Notes under the pieces: generated by a model
What the model saw: the letters and a program-made list of their open reading frames with translations, nothing else
What the model was told of the DNA's origin: nothing
Databases searched by the model: none
In this document: positions 19,033 to 28,805 of the stretch, piece after piece
Numbering within the stretch: position 1 is the stretch's first letter
Layout of the letters: the number at the start of each line of letters is the position of its first letter
Source: an uncultured Methylophilaceae bacterium
Lineage (GTDB): Bacteria > Pseudomonadota > Gammaproteobacteria > Burkholderiales > Methylophilaceae
DNA: 58,004 bases
Direction of reading: 5' to 3'
NCBI GenBank assembly: GCA_903870995.1
Contig: CAIQFD010000032.1
Coordinates: 1 to 58,004 of the forward strand
Translations under genes and position numbers: made by a program

Positions 19033-21018
19033 TTACAGTACTGACTTAACAGTTTTCACTACGTTTTCAACAGTGAAACCGAAGTGCTTCATCAATACGC
19101 CACCAGGTGCAGATTCACCGAATGTGTCGATACCAACTACAGCACCTTCCAAGCCAACATACTTACGCCAGAAGTCTGGGTGAGCAGCTTCAACAGCCAC
19201 GCGTTTAACGCCTGGAGTTAATACGCTGTCACGATAAGCTTTATCTTGACGGTCAAATACGTTTGTTGATGGCATTGAAACTACACGTACTTTCGTACCA
19301 GCAGCATTCAATTCAGCAGCAGCCTTAATTGCTAAATCAAGCTCAGAACCGTTAGCAATGATGATGACATCTGCTTTACCAGCAACATCAGAGAACACAT
19401 AACCACCCTTACGGATTAGATCGAAGTGAGCTGTGTCGTGTTTAACACCAGGAACGTTTTGACGGCTTAACACCAAGCTTGATGGACCATCATGACGTTC
19501 AACAGAAGCAACCCATGCTACAGCAGTTTCTGTTGAGTCAGCTGGACGCCATACATCCATACGAGGAATGTAACGTAGACCAGATGTATTTTCTACTGGT
19601 TGGTGTGTTGGACCATCTTCGCCTTGACCGATAGAGTCATGTGTCAATACTGCAACAGTACGCTGTTTCATCAATGCGGCCATACGCAATGCGCTCTTAG
19701 CGTAGTCTGAGAACATGTGGAATGTACCACCGAATGGTAAGAAACCACCGTGCAATGCCATACCGTTCATGATTGCGAACATACCGAACTCACGCACACC
19801 GTAAGAGATGTAGTTGCCTGGCTTTTTGCCATCAACGTGTGTGAAGCTGCCGCATGATGTTAAGTTAGAACCAGTCAAGTCAGCTGAACCGCCCAAAAAT
19901 TCTGGCAATGTTGGTGCCAAAGCAGCGATAACGTTTTGTGAAGCTTTACGTGTAGCGATTGTTTCTGCTTTTTCATTTGTTGCAGCGATCAATGCATCAG
20001 ACGCTTGTTTCCAGTTAGCTGGCAAATCACCCGCCATACGACGTTTGAATTCAGCTGCTTCAGCTGGGAAAGCTTTAGCATAAGCATCAAACTTAGCATT
20101 CCAGTCAGCTTCTAATTTAGCGCCCTTAGCTTTTTGGTCCCAACCAGCATAGACATCTGCTGGGATTTCAAATGGAGGATAGTTCCAACCGATGTTTGCA
20201 CGTGTTGCTGCAACTTCTTCTTCACCTAGTGCAGAACCGTGGCAATCATGACTACCAGATTTGTTTGGCGAACCCATGCCGATCACTGTTTTACAACAAA
20301 TTAATGATGGCTTGTCTGTAACAGCTTTTGCTTTTTTAACAGCAGCGTCAATCGCATCAGAGTCATGACCATCAACTGATTGAACGTGCCAGCCGTAGGC
20401 TTCAAAACGCTTAGCTGTGTCATCTGTGTACCAACCTTCAATATGACCATCGATAGAAATACCGTTGTCATCCCAGAAAGCAACCAATTTACCTAGACCC
20501 CATGTACCAGCCAAAGCACAAGCTTCGTGTGATACACCTTCCATCATACAACCGTCACCTAAGAAGCAGTATGTGTAGTGGTCAACGATGTCGTGACCAG
20601 GTTTATTAAATTGGTTAGCCATCAATTTTTCAGCCATCGCAAAGCCAACTGCGTTGGTGATGCCTTGACCTAGTGGGCCAGTCGTTGTTTCGATACCTGG
20701 CGCATAGCTATATTCTGGGTGACCAGCACACTTAGAATGCAACTGACGGAATGTCTTGATTTCATCCATTGGCAAATCGTAGCCAGTCAAATGCAACAAT
20801 GAGTAAATCAACATTGAGCCGTGGCCATTAGACAATACGAAACGATCACGGTCAGCCCAATTTGGATTAGTTGGGTTGTGACGCAAATTGTGGTTCCATA
20901 ATACTTCAGCGATTTCAGCCATGCCCATAGGTGCACCTGGGTGGCCAGAGTTAGCTTTTTGCACAGCATCCATAGACAAAGCACGGATAGCGTTTGCTAA
21001 ATCTTTACGAGTTGCCAT
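19033..21018 (-). CDS. tkt: Transketolase
   Basis: Thiamine-diphosphate enzyme that moves two-carbon units between sugar phosphates; in methylotrophs using the RuMP cycle it serves in regenerating ribulose 5-phosphate. Seen: GHPGAPMG near residue 30, the ThDP-binding GDGCMMEG...[10 protein letters not shown], and [13 protein letters not shown]. The start is ATG 21018 (661 aa), with GGGAG 6 nt before it. It heads a tkt-gapA-pgk group. Its leader (21053-21212) has a large terminator-like hairpin. Confidence 0.96.
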   Translation of the reverse strand: MATRKDLANAIRALSMDAVQKANSGHPGAPMGMAEIAEVLWNHNLRHNPTNPNWADRDRFVLSNGHGSMLIYSLLHLTGYDLPMDEIKTFRQLHSKCAGHPEYSYAPGIETTTGPLGQGITNAVGFAMAEKLMANQFNKPGHDIVDHYTYCFLGDGCMMEGVSHEACALAGTWGLGKLVAFWDDNGISIDGHIEGWYTDDTAKRFEAYGWHVQSVDGHDSDAIDAAVKKAKAVTDKPSLICCKTVIGMGSPNKSGSHDCHGSALGEEEVAATRANIGWNYPPFEIPADVYAGWDQKAKGAKLEADWNAKFDAYAKAFPAEAAEFKRRMAGDLPANWKQASDALIAATNEKAETIATRKASQNVIAALAPTLPEFLGGSADLTGSNLTSCGSFTHVDGKKPGNYISYGVREFGMFAIMNGMALHGGFLPFGGTFHMFSDYAKSALRMAALMKQRTVAVLTHDSIGQGEDGPTHQPVENTSGLRYIPRMDVWRPADSTETAVAWVASVERHDGPSSLVLSRQNVPGVKHDTAHFDLIRKGGYVFSDVAGKADVIIIANGSELDLAIKAAAELNAAGTKVRVVSMPSTNVFDRQDKAYRDSVLTPGVKRVAVEAAHPDFWRKYVGLEGAVVGIDTFGESAPGGVLMKHFGFTVENVVKTVKSVL

Positions 21019-21052
21019 TTCTTTCTCCCTAATCAATCAATCTATAAAGCGT

Positions 21053-21212
21053 AAAAAGTGCCAGCTTATTTTAATGAGCGATTCATGATAAAAACTCATC
21101 AAAACAAGCATGGCACTGAAATTCTTCAAGCCTCTCCCTCAAATTCATGAACATCGAGGCTACGTGTTTTTTGGTAGCGTGATATTTACTTATTAGTTTT
21201 ACGGGAGCTTAG
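21053..21212 (-). promoter_or_regulatory. Structured leader RNA or small RNA upstream of tkt, ending in a terminator
   Basis: Predicted transcript of about 160 nt on the minus strand. Hairpin 1 pairs AGCCTC with GAGGCT (21129-21161). Hairpin 2 is a 21-bp stem with one bulged U and two G-U pairs (5' arm from 21116 down, 3' arm ending 21058) and is followed by TTTTT (21057-21053), a strong intrinsic terminator. The two apical loops both contain TCATGA and could pair with each other over about 7 nt. The tkt ribosome site starts only about 25 nt after the T run, leaving little room for a separate promoter; a weak TGGCAC/TATAGA pair overlapping the hairpin is the only candidate. It is either an attenuator or a small RNA gene. 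Confidence 0.55.
21083..21154 (-). CDS. Possible 23-codon leader peptide upstream of tkt
   Basis: ATG at 21154 opens a frame of 23 codons (MFMNLRERLEEFQCHACFDE plus FLS) ending with TGA at 21085-21083, inside the loop of the terminator hairpin. A ribosome translating it would cover the 5' arm of that hairpin, the geometry used in attenuation. Against it: no clear ribosome site, no run of one amino acid, and frames of this size are common by chance. Confidence 0.2.
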   Translation of the reverse strand: MFMNLRERLEEFQCHACFDEFLS

Positions 21213-21218
21213 GGCTGA

Positions 21219-21247
21219 ATTATTGCTTAATAAGGCATTTTGAGCAA
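21219..21247 (-). promoter_or_regulatory. Promoter for the tkt leader RNA
   Basis: On the minus strand TTGCTC (21242-21247) and AATAAT (21219-21224) are exactly 17 nt apart. Start of transcription would be near 21212. A small CCATTAA-caga-TTAATGG hairpin lies just upstream (21250-21267) after the redoxin gene. Confidence 0.5.
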
Positions 21248-21294
21248 TACCATTAATCTGTTAATGGTTGGAAAATACGCTTTTTAAGAACGTT

Positions 21295-21849
21295 TTATTT
21301 CCATTTTATTGAGCATCCAATACTTGAAATTTGTGCTTTAGGGCCAGTACCTGTTGCCGCAACCAACTTCATTGCTTCCAATAGGTCTCTTGTAGCATTA
21401 GCCTTGGGGGTCAAATCCCGCCCTTGATCATCAAATCGACCACGATATTGCAACTCCAATTTTGCGTTAAAGCCAAAAAAATCTGGGGTACAGACTGCAT
21501 CATAAGCGCGCGCAACGTCTTGCGACTCATCCAGCAAATAAGGAAAGCCGAAATTAAATTCGCTTGCAACCTCCTGCATTCTCTCAAAAGAATCCTGCGG
21601 ATAGTTCACCACATCATTAGATGAAATTGCAACCGCATTCACTCCTAACAATTTCAACGCGGCCATATCCGCCACTAAACGCTCACGTATCGCTTGCACG
21701 TACGGGCAGTGATTACAAATAAACATCACCAACAAACCCTTTTCACCGACCAGATCAGCAAGCGACCAATTTCGACCATCCACGCCCGGCAAATTAAAGT
21801 TTGGCGCTTTCCAGCCAAAATCACACACAGGCGGATTCAAACTTACCAT
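21295..21849 (-). CDS. Thioredoxin-fold redoxin (AhpC/TSA-like)
   Basis: Protein of 184 aa with a thioredoxin fold. The active site is C45-N-H-C48-PYV, preceded by the typical redoxin APNFNLPGVDG start. No signal peptide, so probably cytosolic. The family (thioredoxin family protein with CNHCPYV) is widespread but not well characterised; it may reduce peroxides or disulfides. It stands alone between tkt and the divergent rsmE. Confidence 0.85.
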   Translation of the reverse strand: MVSLNPPVCDFGWKAPNFNLPGVDGRNWSLADLVGEKGLLVMFICNHCPYVQAIRERLVADMAALKLLGVNAVAISSNDVVNYPQDSFERMQEVASEFNFGFPYLLDESQDVARAYDAVCTPDFFGFNAKLELQYRGRFDDQGRDLTPKANATRDLLEAMKLVAATGTGPKAQISSIGCSIKWK

Positions 21850-21908
21850 TTTGTTATTCCCTTACATTAAAATGCTTATTTGTATTTTAACACTTTGGAT
21901 CAATACTG

Positions 21909-22658
21909 ATGTCCACGCCTCGCTTTTACTGCAACCCAAGCTCTACTGAAAAACTAGCTCTTGGCGCACAAGTCAAACTCCCAGAAAATGCTGCGACTCA
22001 TGCCACCAGAGCCTTAAGGCTTGATGTGGGCGACAAAATTGCATTATTTAACGGCGACGGACAGGACTATCAAGCAGAACTAATCTTTATAAAAAAAGGT
22101 GAAGTGATTGCAAAAATTAACAGTATCAAAGTGGTAAGCAATGAGTCTCCAATCAAGGTAATACTAGCTCAAGCCATTTCAAGCGGCGACCGCATGGACT
22201 TCACCATTCAAAAAGCTGTTGAGATGGGCGTCACATCAATTCAACCTATCGCAAGTCAGCGTAGCGTCGTTAAACTTTCAGGTGAGCGCGCAGAGAAGCG
22301 TCGCGAACATTGGCAGAACGTGGTGAATTCAGCCTGTGAACAATCTGGCCGCGCTATTGTGCCTACAGTTGCCATGCCAATATCACTGGCTAATTGGCTA
22401 GCTAGCAATCCAGATGCAGAAACTAAAGTCACGTTAGCACCTACCGCTGAAGTAAGCTTCAAAGAGCTCCCAACGCCAACAGGCAATATATGTTTACTTG
22501 TTGGTGCGGAAGGCGGGCTTACCGAAGATGAAATTGCGCTGGCAGCATCACAAGGCTTCACACCTGTAAGACTGGGCAAACGCATCCTTCGCACCGAAAC
22601 AGCGCCTCTTGCGGCGATTGCCACAATGCAAACCATCTGGGGTGATTTTTGCGTTTAA
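21909..22658 (+). CDS. rsmE: 16S rRNA (uracil(1498)-N(3))-methyltransferase
   Basis: SPOUT-class methyltransferase that methylates U1498 of 16S rRNA. The N-terminal PUA-like part is followed by the SPOUT core with LLVGAEGGLTEDE and the knot RLGKRILRTETAPLAAIA near the C-terminus. The length of 249 aa is normal. It starts 59 nt from the divergent redoxin gene, and is followed at 82 nt by the HTH-argA gene. Confidence 0.94.
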   Translation: MSTPRFYCNPSSTEKLALGAQVKLPENAATHATRALRLDVGDKIALFNGDGQDYQAELIFIKKGEVIAKINSIKVVSNESPIKVILAQAISSGDRMDFTIQKAVEMGVTSIQPIASQRSVVKLSGERAEKRREHWQNVVNSACEQSGRAIVPTVAMPISLANWLASNPDAETKVTLAPTAEVSFKELPTPTGNICLLVGAEGGLTEDEIALAASQGFTPVRLGKRILRTETAPLAAIATMQTIWGDFCV

Positions 22659-22670
22659 CGCAATAATAAT

Positions 22671-22724
22671 TCAATAAATTTGCATTTTAAACATTTATTG
22701 ATTAATATAATGTTGTTAAAACAA
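22671..22724 (+). promoter_or_regulatory. argA promoter region with two dyads (candidate operators)
   Basis: TATAAT at 22706-22711 is a good -10; TTGCAT or ATTTTA upstream could be the -35 with imperfect spacing. Around it lie a 9-bp perfect inverted repeat TCAATAAAT/ATTTATTGA (22671-22679 and 22693-22701, 13 nt apart) and a second dyad TTGTT-aa-AACAA (22713-22724). Both fit sites for a dimeric XRE-type regulator; binding by the downstream HTH-ArgA product is inference. Confidence 0.5.
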
Positions 22725-22740
22725 TTTCAATAGGTGCTTT

Positions 22741-24384
22741 ATGTCACTTGGCGCTGTTATTAGGAAGCAAAGGAAAGCTTTGCACCTCACCCTGCAGGCC
22801 CTCGCCGATCATGTAGGTGCAGATGCTGGCAACTTATCAAGAATTGAGCGTGGCGAACAAGGCGTCACTGAGGTCATGCTACGTAAATTATGTGCAGCTT
22901 TAAATTGCACACCAGCATTTTTATACGCCCAGTCCGAGCCAAGCCAAGCACTCACAGCACCCGAAAAAAATGTGGATTACACATTTTTTAACAAGCCGTC
23001 ATTACAAACACCTTCAGTACAAAGCCTCAATAGGCCGCAAGAGTTTGTGAGCTGGTTTCGCTCAGTAGCCCCTTACATCCATGCGTTTGGTGGAAAAACC
23101 TTTGTCATCGCCTTTGGTGGCGAAGTGGTTGACGATGGCCAATTCGTCTCTTTATCCCATGACCTTAACTTACTAGCCAGTTTAGAAGTTAGAGTGGTGC
23201 TGGTTCACGGCTCTCGGCCGCAAATTGAATCGCGCTTAAGACGTGCCAACTTAGAAACAAAACTCGCAAGCGGCCTCCGCGTGACGGATGATGCAGCAAT
23301 GGAGGTTGTTAAAGAAGCTAATGGCTCAATCCGAGTGGAAATTGAATCACTACTCTCCATGGGACTGGTTAACTCACCTATGGCAGGCTCTGATATTAGA
23401 GTGGCCAGCGGCAATTTTGTGACAGCAAAACCATTGGGCGTGCTTGAAGGTGTTGATTTACAACATACAGGGGAAGTGCGCAAAGTAGATGCGATTGGCA
23501 TACAAAAAAGATTAGATGACGGTGAGATGGTCTTGCTCTCACCACTCGGCTATTCGCCAACAGGCGAAGCATTTAATCTTTCTTTGGAAGATGTTGCCGT
23601 GAGCACGGCGATCGCACTGGATGCAGACAAACTGATTTTCCTCATGGACTCCTCTGGCGTGCATAACGCTAGAGGCGAGCTCCTTCGGGAAATGACGGCA
23701 CAAAAGGCAAAAAACCTATTACAACACGTCAAAAACAATCATTCCGAAAGTAGCTTAATTACATCTCAAGAGGCACCAAAGATTACCGAAGACGAAGCTT
23801 ACTACTTGCCTGCAGCGATTCGGGCATGCGACCACGGCGTAGCACGGACTCACCTCATTTGTCGGCATACTGACGGCGCGATTCTTCAAGAGCTATTCAC
23901 CCACGATGGTATTGGCACAATGATCACCGAGATGCCCTTGGAGTCTATGCGACAAGCTGAAATTGATGATGTTGGGGCATTATTGCAACTGATCGAACCA
24001 TTAGAAGCTGAAGGTATTTTGGTACGCCGCGGCAGAGAACGTCTGGAAATAGAAATCGAGCAGTTCTACGTGATGGAACATGATGGCCGAGTGATTGGCT
24101 GCGCAGCGCTTTATCCTTTTCCTGAAGAAAAAACGGCCGAGTTTGCCTGCCTAGCAATACATCCTTCTTATCGCGGTGGCGGCAGGGGTGACAGACTGTT
24201 CCACTTTTGCGAGTCACAAGCAAAAGAGCAGGGCTTTAAAACCATATTTTGTTTAACAACCCGAACCGAGCACTGGTTCTTAGAGCGTGGTTTTATTGAA
24301 AAAACGGTCACTGACTTACCTGCTGAAAAACAGCAAATCTACAACCTTCAAAGACGCTCAAAAGTATTTGTGAAAAAGCTCTAA
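22741..24384 (+). CDS. argA: N-acetylglutamate synthase with N-terminal XRE-type helix-turn-helix domain
   Basis: Residues 1-63 are a Cro/C1-type HTH (VIRKQRKALHLTLQALADHV, then GNLSRIERGEQG). After a linker of about 35 residues come a complete ArgA: amino-acid-kinase-like domain (about 101-375, starting WFRSVAPYIHAFGGKTFVI as in E. coli ArgA) and a GNAT acetyltransferase domain (about 395-547, with IHPSYRGGGRGD and TRTEHWFLERGF). ArgA makes N-acetylglutamate from acetyl-CoA and glutamate and is normally feedback-inhibited by arginine through the kinase-like domain. ArgA is normally about 440 aa with no HTH; this is 547 aa in one open frame. argB follows. It could be an enzyme that also represses arg genes. 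Confidence 0.93.
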   Translation: MSLGAVIRKQRKALHLTLQALADHVGADAGNLSRIERGEQGVTEVMLRKLCAALNCTPAFLYAQSEPSQALTAPEKNVDYTFFNKPSLQTPSVQSLNRPQEFVSWFRSVAPYIHAFGGKTFVIAFGGEVVDDGQFVSLSHDLNLLASLEVRVVLVHGSRPQIESRLRRANLETKLASGLRVTDDAAMEVVKEANGSIRVEIESLLSMGLVNSPMAGSDIRVASGNFVTAKPLGVLEGVDLQHTGEVRKVDAIGIQKRLDDGEMVLLSPLGYSPTGEAFNLSLEDVAVSTAIALDADKLIFLMDSSGVHNARGELLREMTAQKAKNLLQHVKNNHSESSLITSQEAPKITEDEAYYLPAAIRACDHGVARTHLICRHTDGAILQELFTHDGIGTMITEMPLESMRQAEIDDVGALLQLIEPLEAEGILVRRGRERLEIEIEQFYVMEHDGRVIGCAALYPFPEEKTAEFACLAIHPSYRGGGRGDRLFHFCESQAKEQGFKTIFCLTTRTEHWFLERGFIEKTVTDLPAEKQQIYNLQRRSKVFVKKL

Positions 24385-24450
24385 GCATTTAACAAAAATG
24401 CAACGCCGCATCCTGTTTGTTTCAAGGTAAAATAATGCGAAATAACATGA

Positions 24451-25349
<899 letters not shown>

Positions 25350-25350
<1 letters not shown>

Positions 25351-25988
25351 TGCAAAATAGCCAACGTGTATGGGTGTTTGACCTCGACGACACCCTGCAC
25401 GACGCTTCGTCACACATCTTTCCCGTAATGAACAAAGCCATGACGCAGTACATCATGGACACCCTAGATCTAGATGAACACCATGCTTTTGAATTGCGTA
25501 AGCATTATTGGCGCATTTATGGTGCCACACTAAAGGGCTTAATGCGCCATCACGGCGTTGATCCATATCATTTCCTGTGCGAAACCCATGACAACATGGA
25601 TTTAGAAAACATGGTCACAGAAATCAAACAGCTTAGGCATTGTATTAACGGCCTTAAAGGCCGAAAAGTTATTTTCACAAACGCCCCAATGAATTACGCG
25701 ATACGGGTTTTGGATACATTGGGCATTACTGATTTATTTAGCTTAATATTTAGTGTTGAGTCGACTAAGTTTCATCCTAAACCGTCTGTCCGTGGATTTA
25801 AACAACTATTGCGCGCCATTAAAGCAGAAGCAAAAGATTGCGTTATGCTCGAGGATAATCTACCTGCATTAATGACAGCAAAAAGATTAGGGATGAAGAC
25901 CGTTTGGGTTTCCACAAAACTCAAAAAACCGAACTTTGTAGATTTAAGAATCAATAAAGTGTTAGCACTTACTCATTCTAGAATATAA
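25350..25988 (+). CDS. HAD-family pyrimidine 5'-nucleotidase
   Basis: HAD phosphatase of the Sdt1-like subgroup. Motif I is DLDDTLHD (near residues 11-18), motif II the TN of IFTNAP, motif III the Lys of KFHPKP, and motif IV EDN. A helical cap with RKHYWRIYG...GLMRHHGVDP is typical of the pyrimidine 5'-nucleotidase group. The ATG overlaps the argB stop (TAATG). The string argB-HAD-slmA is conserved in betaproteobacteria. Confidence 0.9.
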
Positions 25989-26050
25989 TATAGATCATAC
26001 TTATTACTAACTAGCATCAATAATCACTTTAAGAACACTTGGAGATTATC

Positions 26051-26626
26051 ATGGCAACAAAACCAGGCGAACGTAAACAGCAGATTTTAGAAACTCTCGC
26101 TAAGATGCTGGAAACCCCAATACAAGAAAAAATCACCACAGCATCTTTAGCAGCAAAATTAGACGTGAGTGAAGCTGCGCTCTATCGTCACTTTGCGAGT
26201 AAAGCACAAATGTTCGAAGGCTTGATTTCTTTCATCGAACAAAGCTTATTTAGCCTCATCAATAAAATTACTACCGAAGAAACAGATGGCATGACGCAGG
26301 TACGTCGCACTGTAACGATTATGTTGTTATTTGCGGAAAAAAATCCTGGGATGACGCGGGTACTCATTGGCGATGCACTAGTCAATGAAGACAACCGATT
26401 GCAGCTACGAATCAATCAAATGTTTGACCGTTTGGAATCAACAATCAAACAGTCATTCCGCATTGCTCAAACACAGACAGGTCGCGCGATGGATCCCGAG
26501 TCCCAAGCGAATTTAATGCTATGTTTTGTGATTGGTCGCTGGCATCAATTCGCAAAGAGCGGATACAAACGCAAACCTATGGAATTTGTTCAACAACAAT
26601 TAAACTACTTGAACGGCGTAGAGTAA
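26051..26626 (+). CDS. slmA: Nucleoid occlusion factor SlmA
   Basis: TetR-type DNA-binding protein that blocks FtsZ assembly over the nucleoid. The HTH is in residues about 25-50 (TTASLAAKLDVSEAALYRHFASKAQMFEGLI), typical of SlmA. I take ATG 26051 as start (191 aa), with GGAG 6 nt before it; a TTG 12 nt upstream is less likely. It ends 4 nt from the convergent cca gene. Its target FtsZ is in this window. Confidence 0.93.
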   Translation: MATKPGERKQQILETLAKMLETPIQEKITTASLAAKLDVSEAALYRHFASKAQMFEGLISFIEQSLFSLINKITTEETDGMTQVRRTVTIMLLFAEKNPGMTRVLIGDALVNEDNRLQLRINQMFDRLESTIKQSFRIAQTQTGRAMDPESQANLMLCFVIGRWHQFAKSGYKRKPMEFVQQQLNYLNGVE

Positions 26627-26630
26627 TCGC

Positions 26631-27839
26631 CTAAAAAACCTGCTTTATCGCATCAAGACGGGCAGCATAGACTGCCTGTTTGATTGCCTCAGGTTCAGCA
26701 TGCAACTTTGCAACTGCCCCAGCATCAACTGCCAATACCGCTTTCAACAAACCTACCAACACGTTCGCTTCTGGGCATTCTGCTGATTCAAATCCAGCTC
26801 TGCCGCGTGAGTCACATTCACAAGCCAATAAAAAATCTTTAAAGCGCTGGGGTTGACGGATTGCATCCGTATCAATCAAAAACTGCAATGCAGTATCTGG
26901 TCGCATCTGAGAAACTTGATGTACTTTTCCATGGAATTTCGCAACGATTTGCGCCAACTCTTTGCATTCATTTGGCACTCGCAATCTTTTGCTCACCTCT
27001 TGTAGCAAACTTACACTTCGAACCTCATGACCAGTATGTCTAGGCCAGATTTCCTTTGGCGTCGTCCCTTTTCCTAGATCATGGGTCAACGCAGCAAATC
27101 GGATAGGAAGTGAATAGCCTTGTTTAGCCGCATAATCAATCACCATCATGATATGCACCCCTGTATCAATTTCTGGATGATACATTTCAGGCTGAGGCAC
27201 ACCCCAAAGCTTATCTAGCTCAGGCATTATTTTCTGTAACGCCCCGCAAGCACGCAAGACTTCAAACATTCGGCTTGGTTTAGCCTCCATCAATCCTTTG
27301 GCAAGTTCCTGCCAAACTCGCTCTGGGACAAGTGCATCAACCTCACCGTTTTCAACCATATCACGCATTAACGTCAAAGTTTCGGGCGCTACAGAAAAAT
27401 CAGTAAATCTAGCCGCAAAACGCGCCGCTCTTAATATGCGTACGGGGTCTTCACTAAATGCTGGGCTTACATGCCTAAGGATTTTCTGTTTTAAATCATC
27501 TAATCCATGATATGGATCAATCAACTGCCCAGTGTCATCTTTTGCAATGGCATTGATGGTTAAATCGCGCCTAGCTAGATCTTGTTCTAATGTTACATCT
27601 GGATCAGCATGCACCTGAAAGCCTTTGTAGCCCTTCGCAGTCTTACGCTCGGTGCGGGCAAGTGCATATTCCTCATGCGTTTTGGGATGTAAAAAAACAG
27701 GAAAGTCTTTCCCAACCGCCTTGTATTCCAAAGATTCCATTTCTAAAGGCGTGCTCCCAACTACGACAAAGTCACGGTCTTTAACAACGAGCCCTAACAG
27801 CTCGTCTCGAACAGCACCGCCTACGCAGAAGACTTGCAT
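26631..27839 (-). CDS. cca: CCA-adding tRNA nucleotidyltransferase
   Basis: Adds or repairs the 3'-CCA end of tRNA. Class II nucleotidyltransferase motifs: VGGAVRDELLGL and DRDFVVVG with the catalytic acidic residues, then RRDLTINAIA and the RILRAARFAARF helix. A C-terminal HD domain (LTHDLGKG) gives the phosphohydrolase seen in gamma/beta Cca. The start is ATG 27839 (402 aa), one nt after the upstream epimerase stop; an upstream extension lies inside that gene. Confidence 0.95.
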   Translation of the reverse strand: MQVFCVGGAVRDELLGLVVKDRDFVVVGSTPLEMESLEYKAVGKDFPVFLHPKTHEEYALARTERKTAKGYKGFQVHADPDVTLEQDLARRDLTINAIAKDDTGQLIDPYHGLDDLKQKILRHVSPAFSEDPVRILRAARFAARFTDFSVAPETLTLMRDMVENGEVDALVPERVWQELAKGLMEAKPSRMFEVLRACGALQKIMPELDKLWGVPQPEMYHPEIDTGVHIMMVIDYAAKQGYSLPIRFAALTHDLGKGTTPKEIWPRHTGHEVRSVSLLQEVSKRLRVPNECKELAQIVAKFHGKVHQVSQMRPDTALQFLIDTDAIRQPQRFKDFLLACECDSRGRAGFESAECPEANVLVGLLKAVLAVDAGAVAKLHAEPEAIKQAVYAARLDAIKQVF

Positions 27840-27840
27840 A

Positions 27841-28785
27841 TTATCTACCAGCACCAGCCCGAAAACGGTTATAAGCGTTACGTGGATTATCTTCACGAAG
27901 ATAATCAGGCACGACTGTTTCTAAGGCCGCAGGAGAAAAACCTAAAAACGCTGGAAAACTCGTTACACAAATACTATCAACCTCCATAGAGCGAACATTA
28001 TCCCTAGTCATTAGCTTCACAGGTAACAACTCCATAGCAAAGGCTTGAAGATATGAAAGCATATTACTCAATCCAACAATTGGACGCTTTTTATTTAAGG
28101 TAAAAGCAACATAATTGACGAGTTGGCGCAAAGTGTAAACTTTGGGCCCACCTAAATCATAGATTTTTCCAAAAGCGTCCACATGATCAATTGCCATAAC
28201 AAAAGCTCGGGCAACATCTTCAACATAAATTGGCTGAAATTTAGCGTTTGGTTTTGCTAGCAAGATGACGGGTAACAACTTTATCAACTGTGCGAAAAGG
28301 TTAATAAAACCATCACCGCGACCAAATATAATCGACGGCCTAAATATTGTCACAGACAAGCTTTGCGCTTGTCGTAATAAGGCTTGCTCACCTTCAGCCT
28401 TTGATTTCAAATATTGACTAGGTGCTTGTTGCGAGGCCTGTAAAGCACTCATATGAAGCAATCTTTTGATGCCAAGCTTTACGCACAAAGCAGCAACCCG
28501 CATAGGTAGCTCTGCGTGCATGGTTTTAAAGCTCGCTTTTTTGCTGTCATGCAAAACGCCAATTAAATTAATGACCACATCTGAGCCTTTTAAGGCTTGC
28601 TTTAAAGAGGTGTCATCCATCACATCACACTCCAGCACAGCGACATTAGCTAACAAAATAAGATGCTTGCTTGCCTCGCGCTTGCGGGTCAGCACATTAA
28701 CTGAATAGCCTGCCAAACTAAGCTGGCGAACAATTGCGCTCCCTACAAAACCTGAACCACCCAATACACAGACTTGCTTCATCAT
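27841..28785 (-). CDS. NAD(P)-dependent epimerase/dehydratase-like (NDUFA9-type) protein
   Basis: Atypical short-chain dehydrogenase fold of 314 aa. The nucleotide-binding GGSGFVGSA is at residues 9-17. It has the features of the complex I NDUFA9-like subgroup, with RPSIIFGRGDGF and FQPIYVEDVA in the middle. The active-site YxxxK of true SDR enzymes is not clear (QYLKSKAEG near the expected place). Substrate unknown. It sits 1 nt before cca and about 20 nt after slt. Confidence 0.85.
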   Translation of the reverse strand: MMKQVCVLGGSGFVGSAIVRQLSLAGYSVNVLTRKREASKHLILLANVAVLECDVMDDTSLKQALKGSDVVINLIGVLHDSKKASFKTMHAELPMRVAALCVKLGIKRLLHMSALQASQQAPSQYLKSKAEGEQALLRQAQSLSVTIFRPSIIFGRGDGFINLFAQLIKLLPVILLAKPNAKFQPIYVEDVARAFVMAIDHVDAFGKIYDLGGPKVYTLRQLVNYVAFTLNKKRPIVGLSNMLSYLQAFAMELLPVKLMTRDNVRSMEVDSICVTSFPAFLGFSPAALETVVPDYLREDNPRNAYNRFRAGAGR

Positions 28786-28805
28786 TTTGGTATACTTTCT
28801 TTTTA

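Noticed and set aside
21129-21166. Plus-strand terminator (AGCCTC/GAGGCT followed by a T run)
   Set aside because: No plus-strand gene lies upstream of it; read on the minus strand it is part of the tkt leader.
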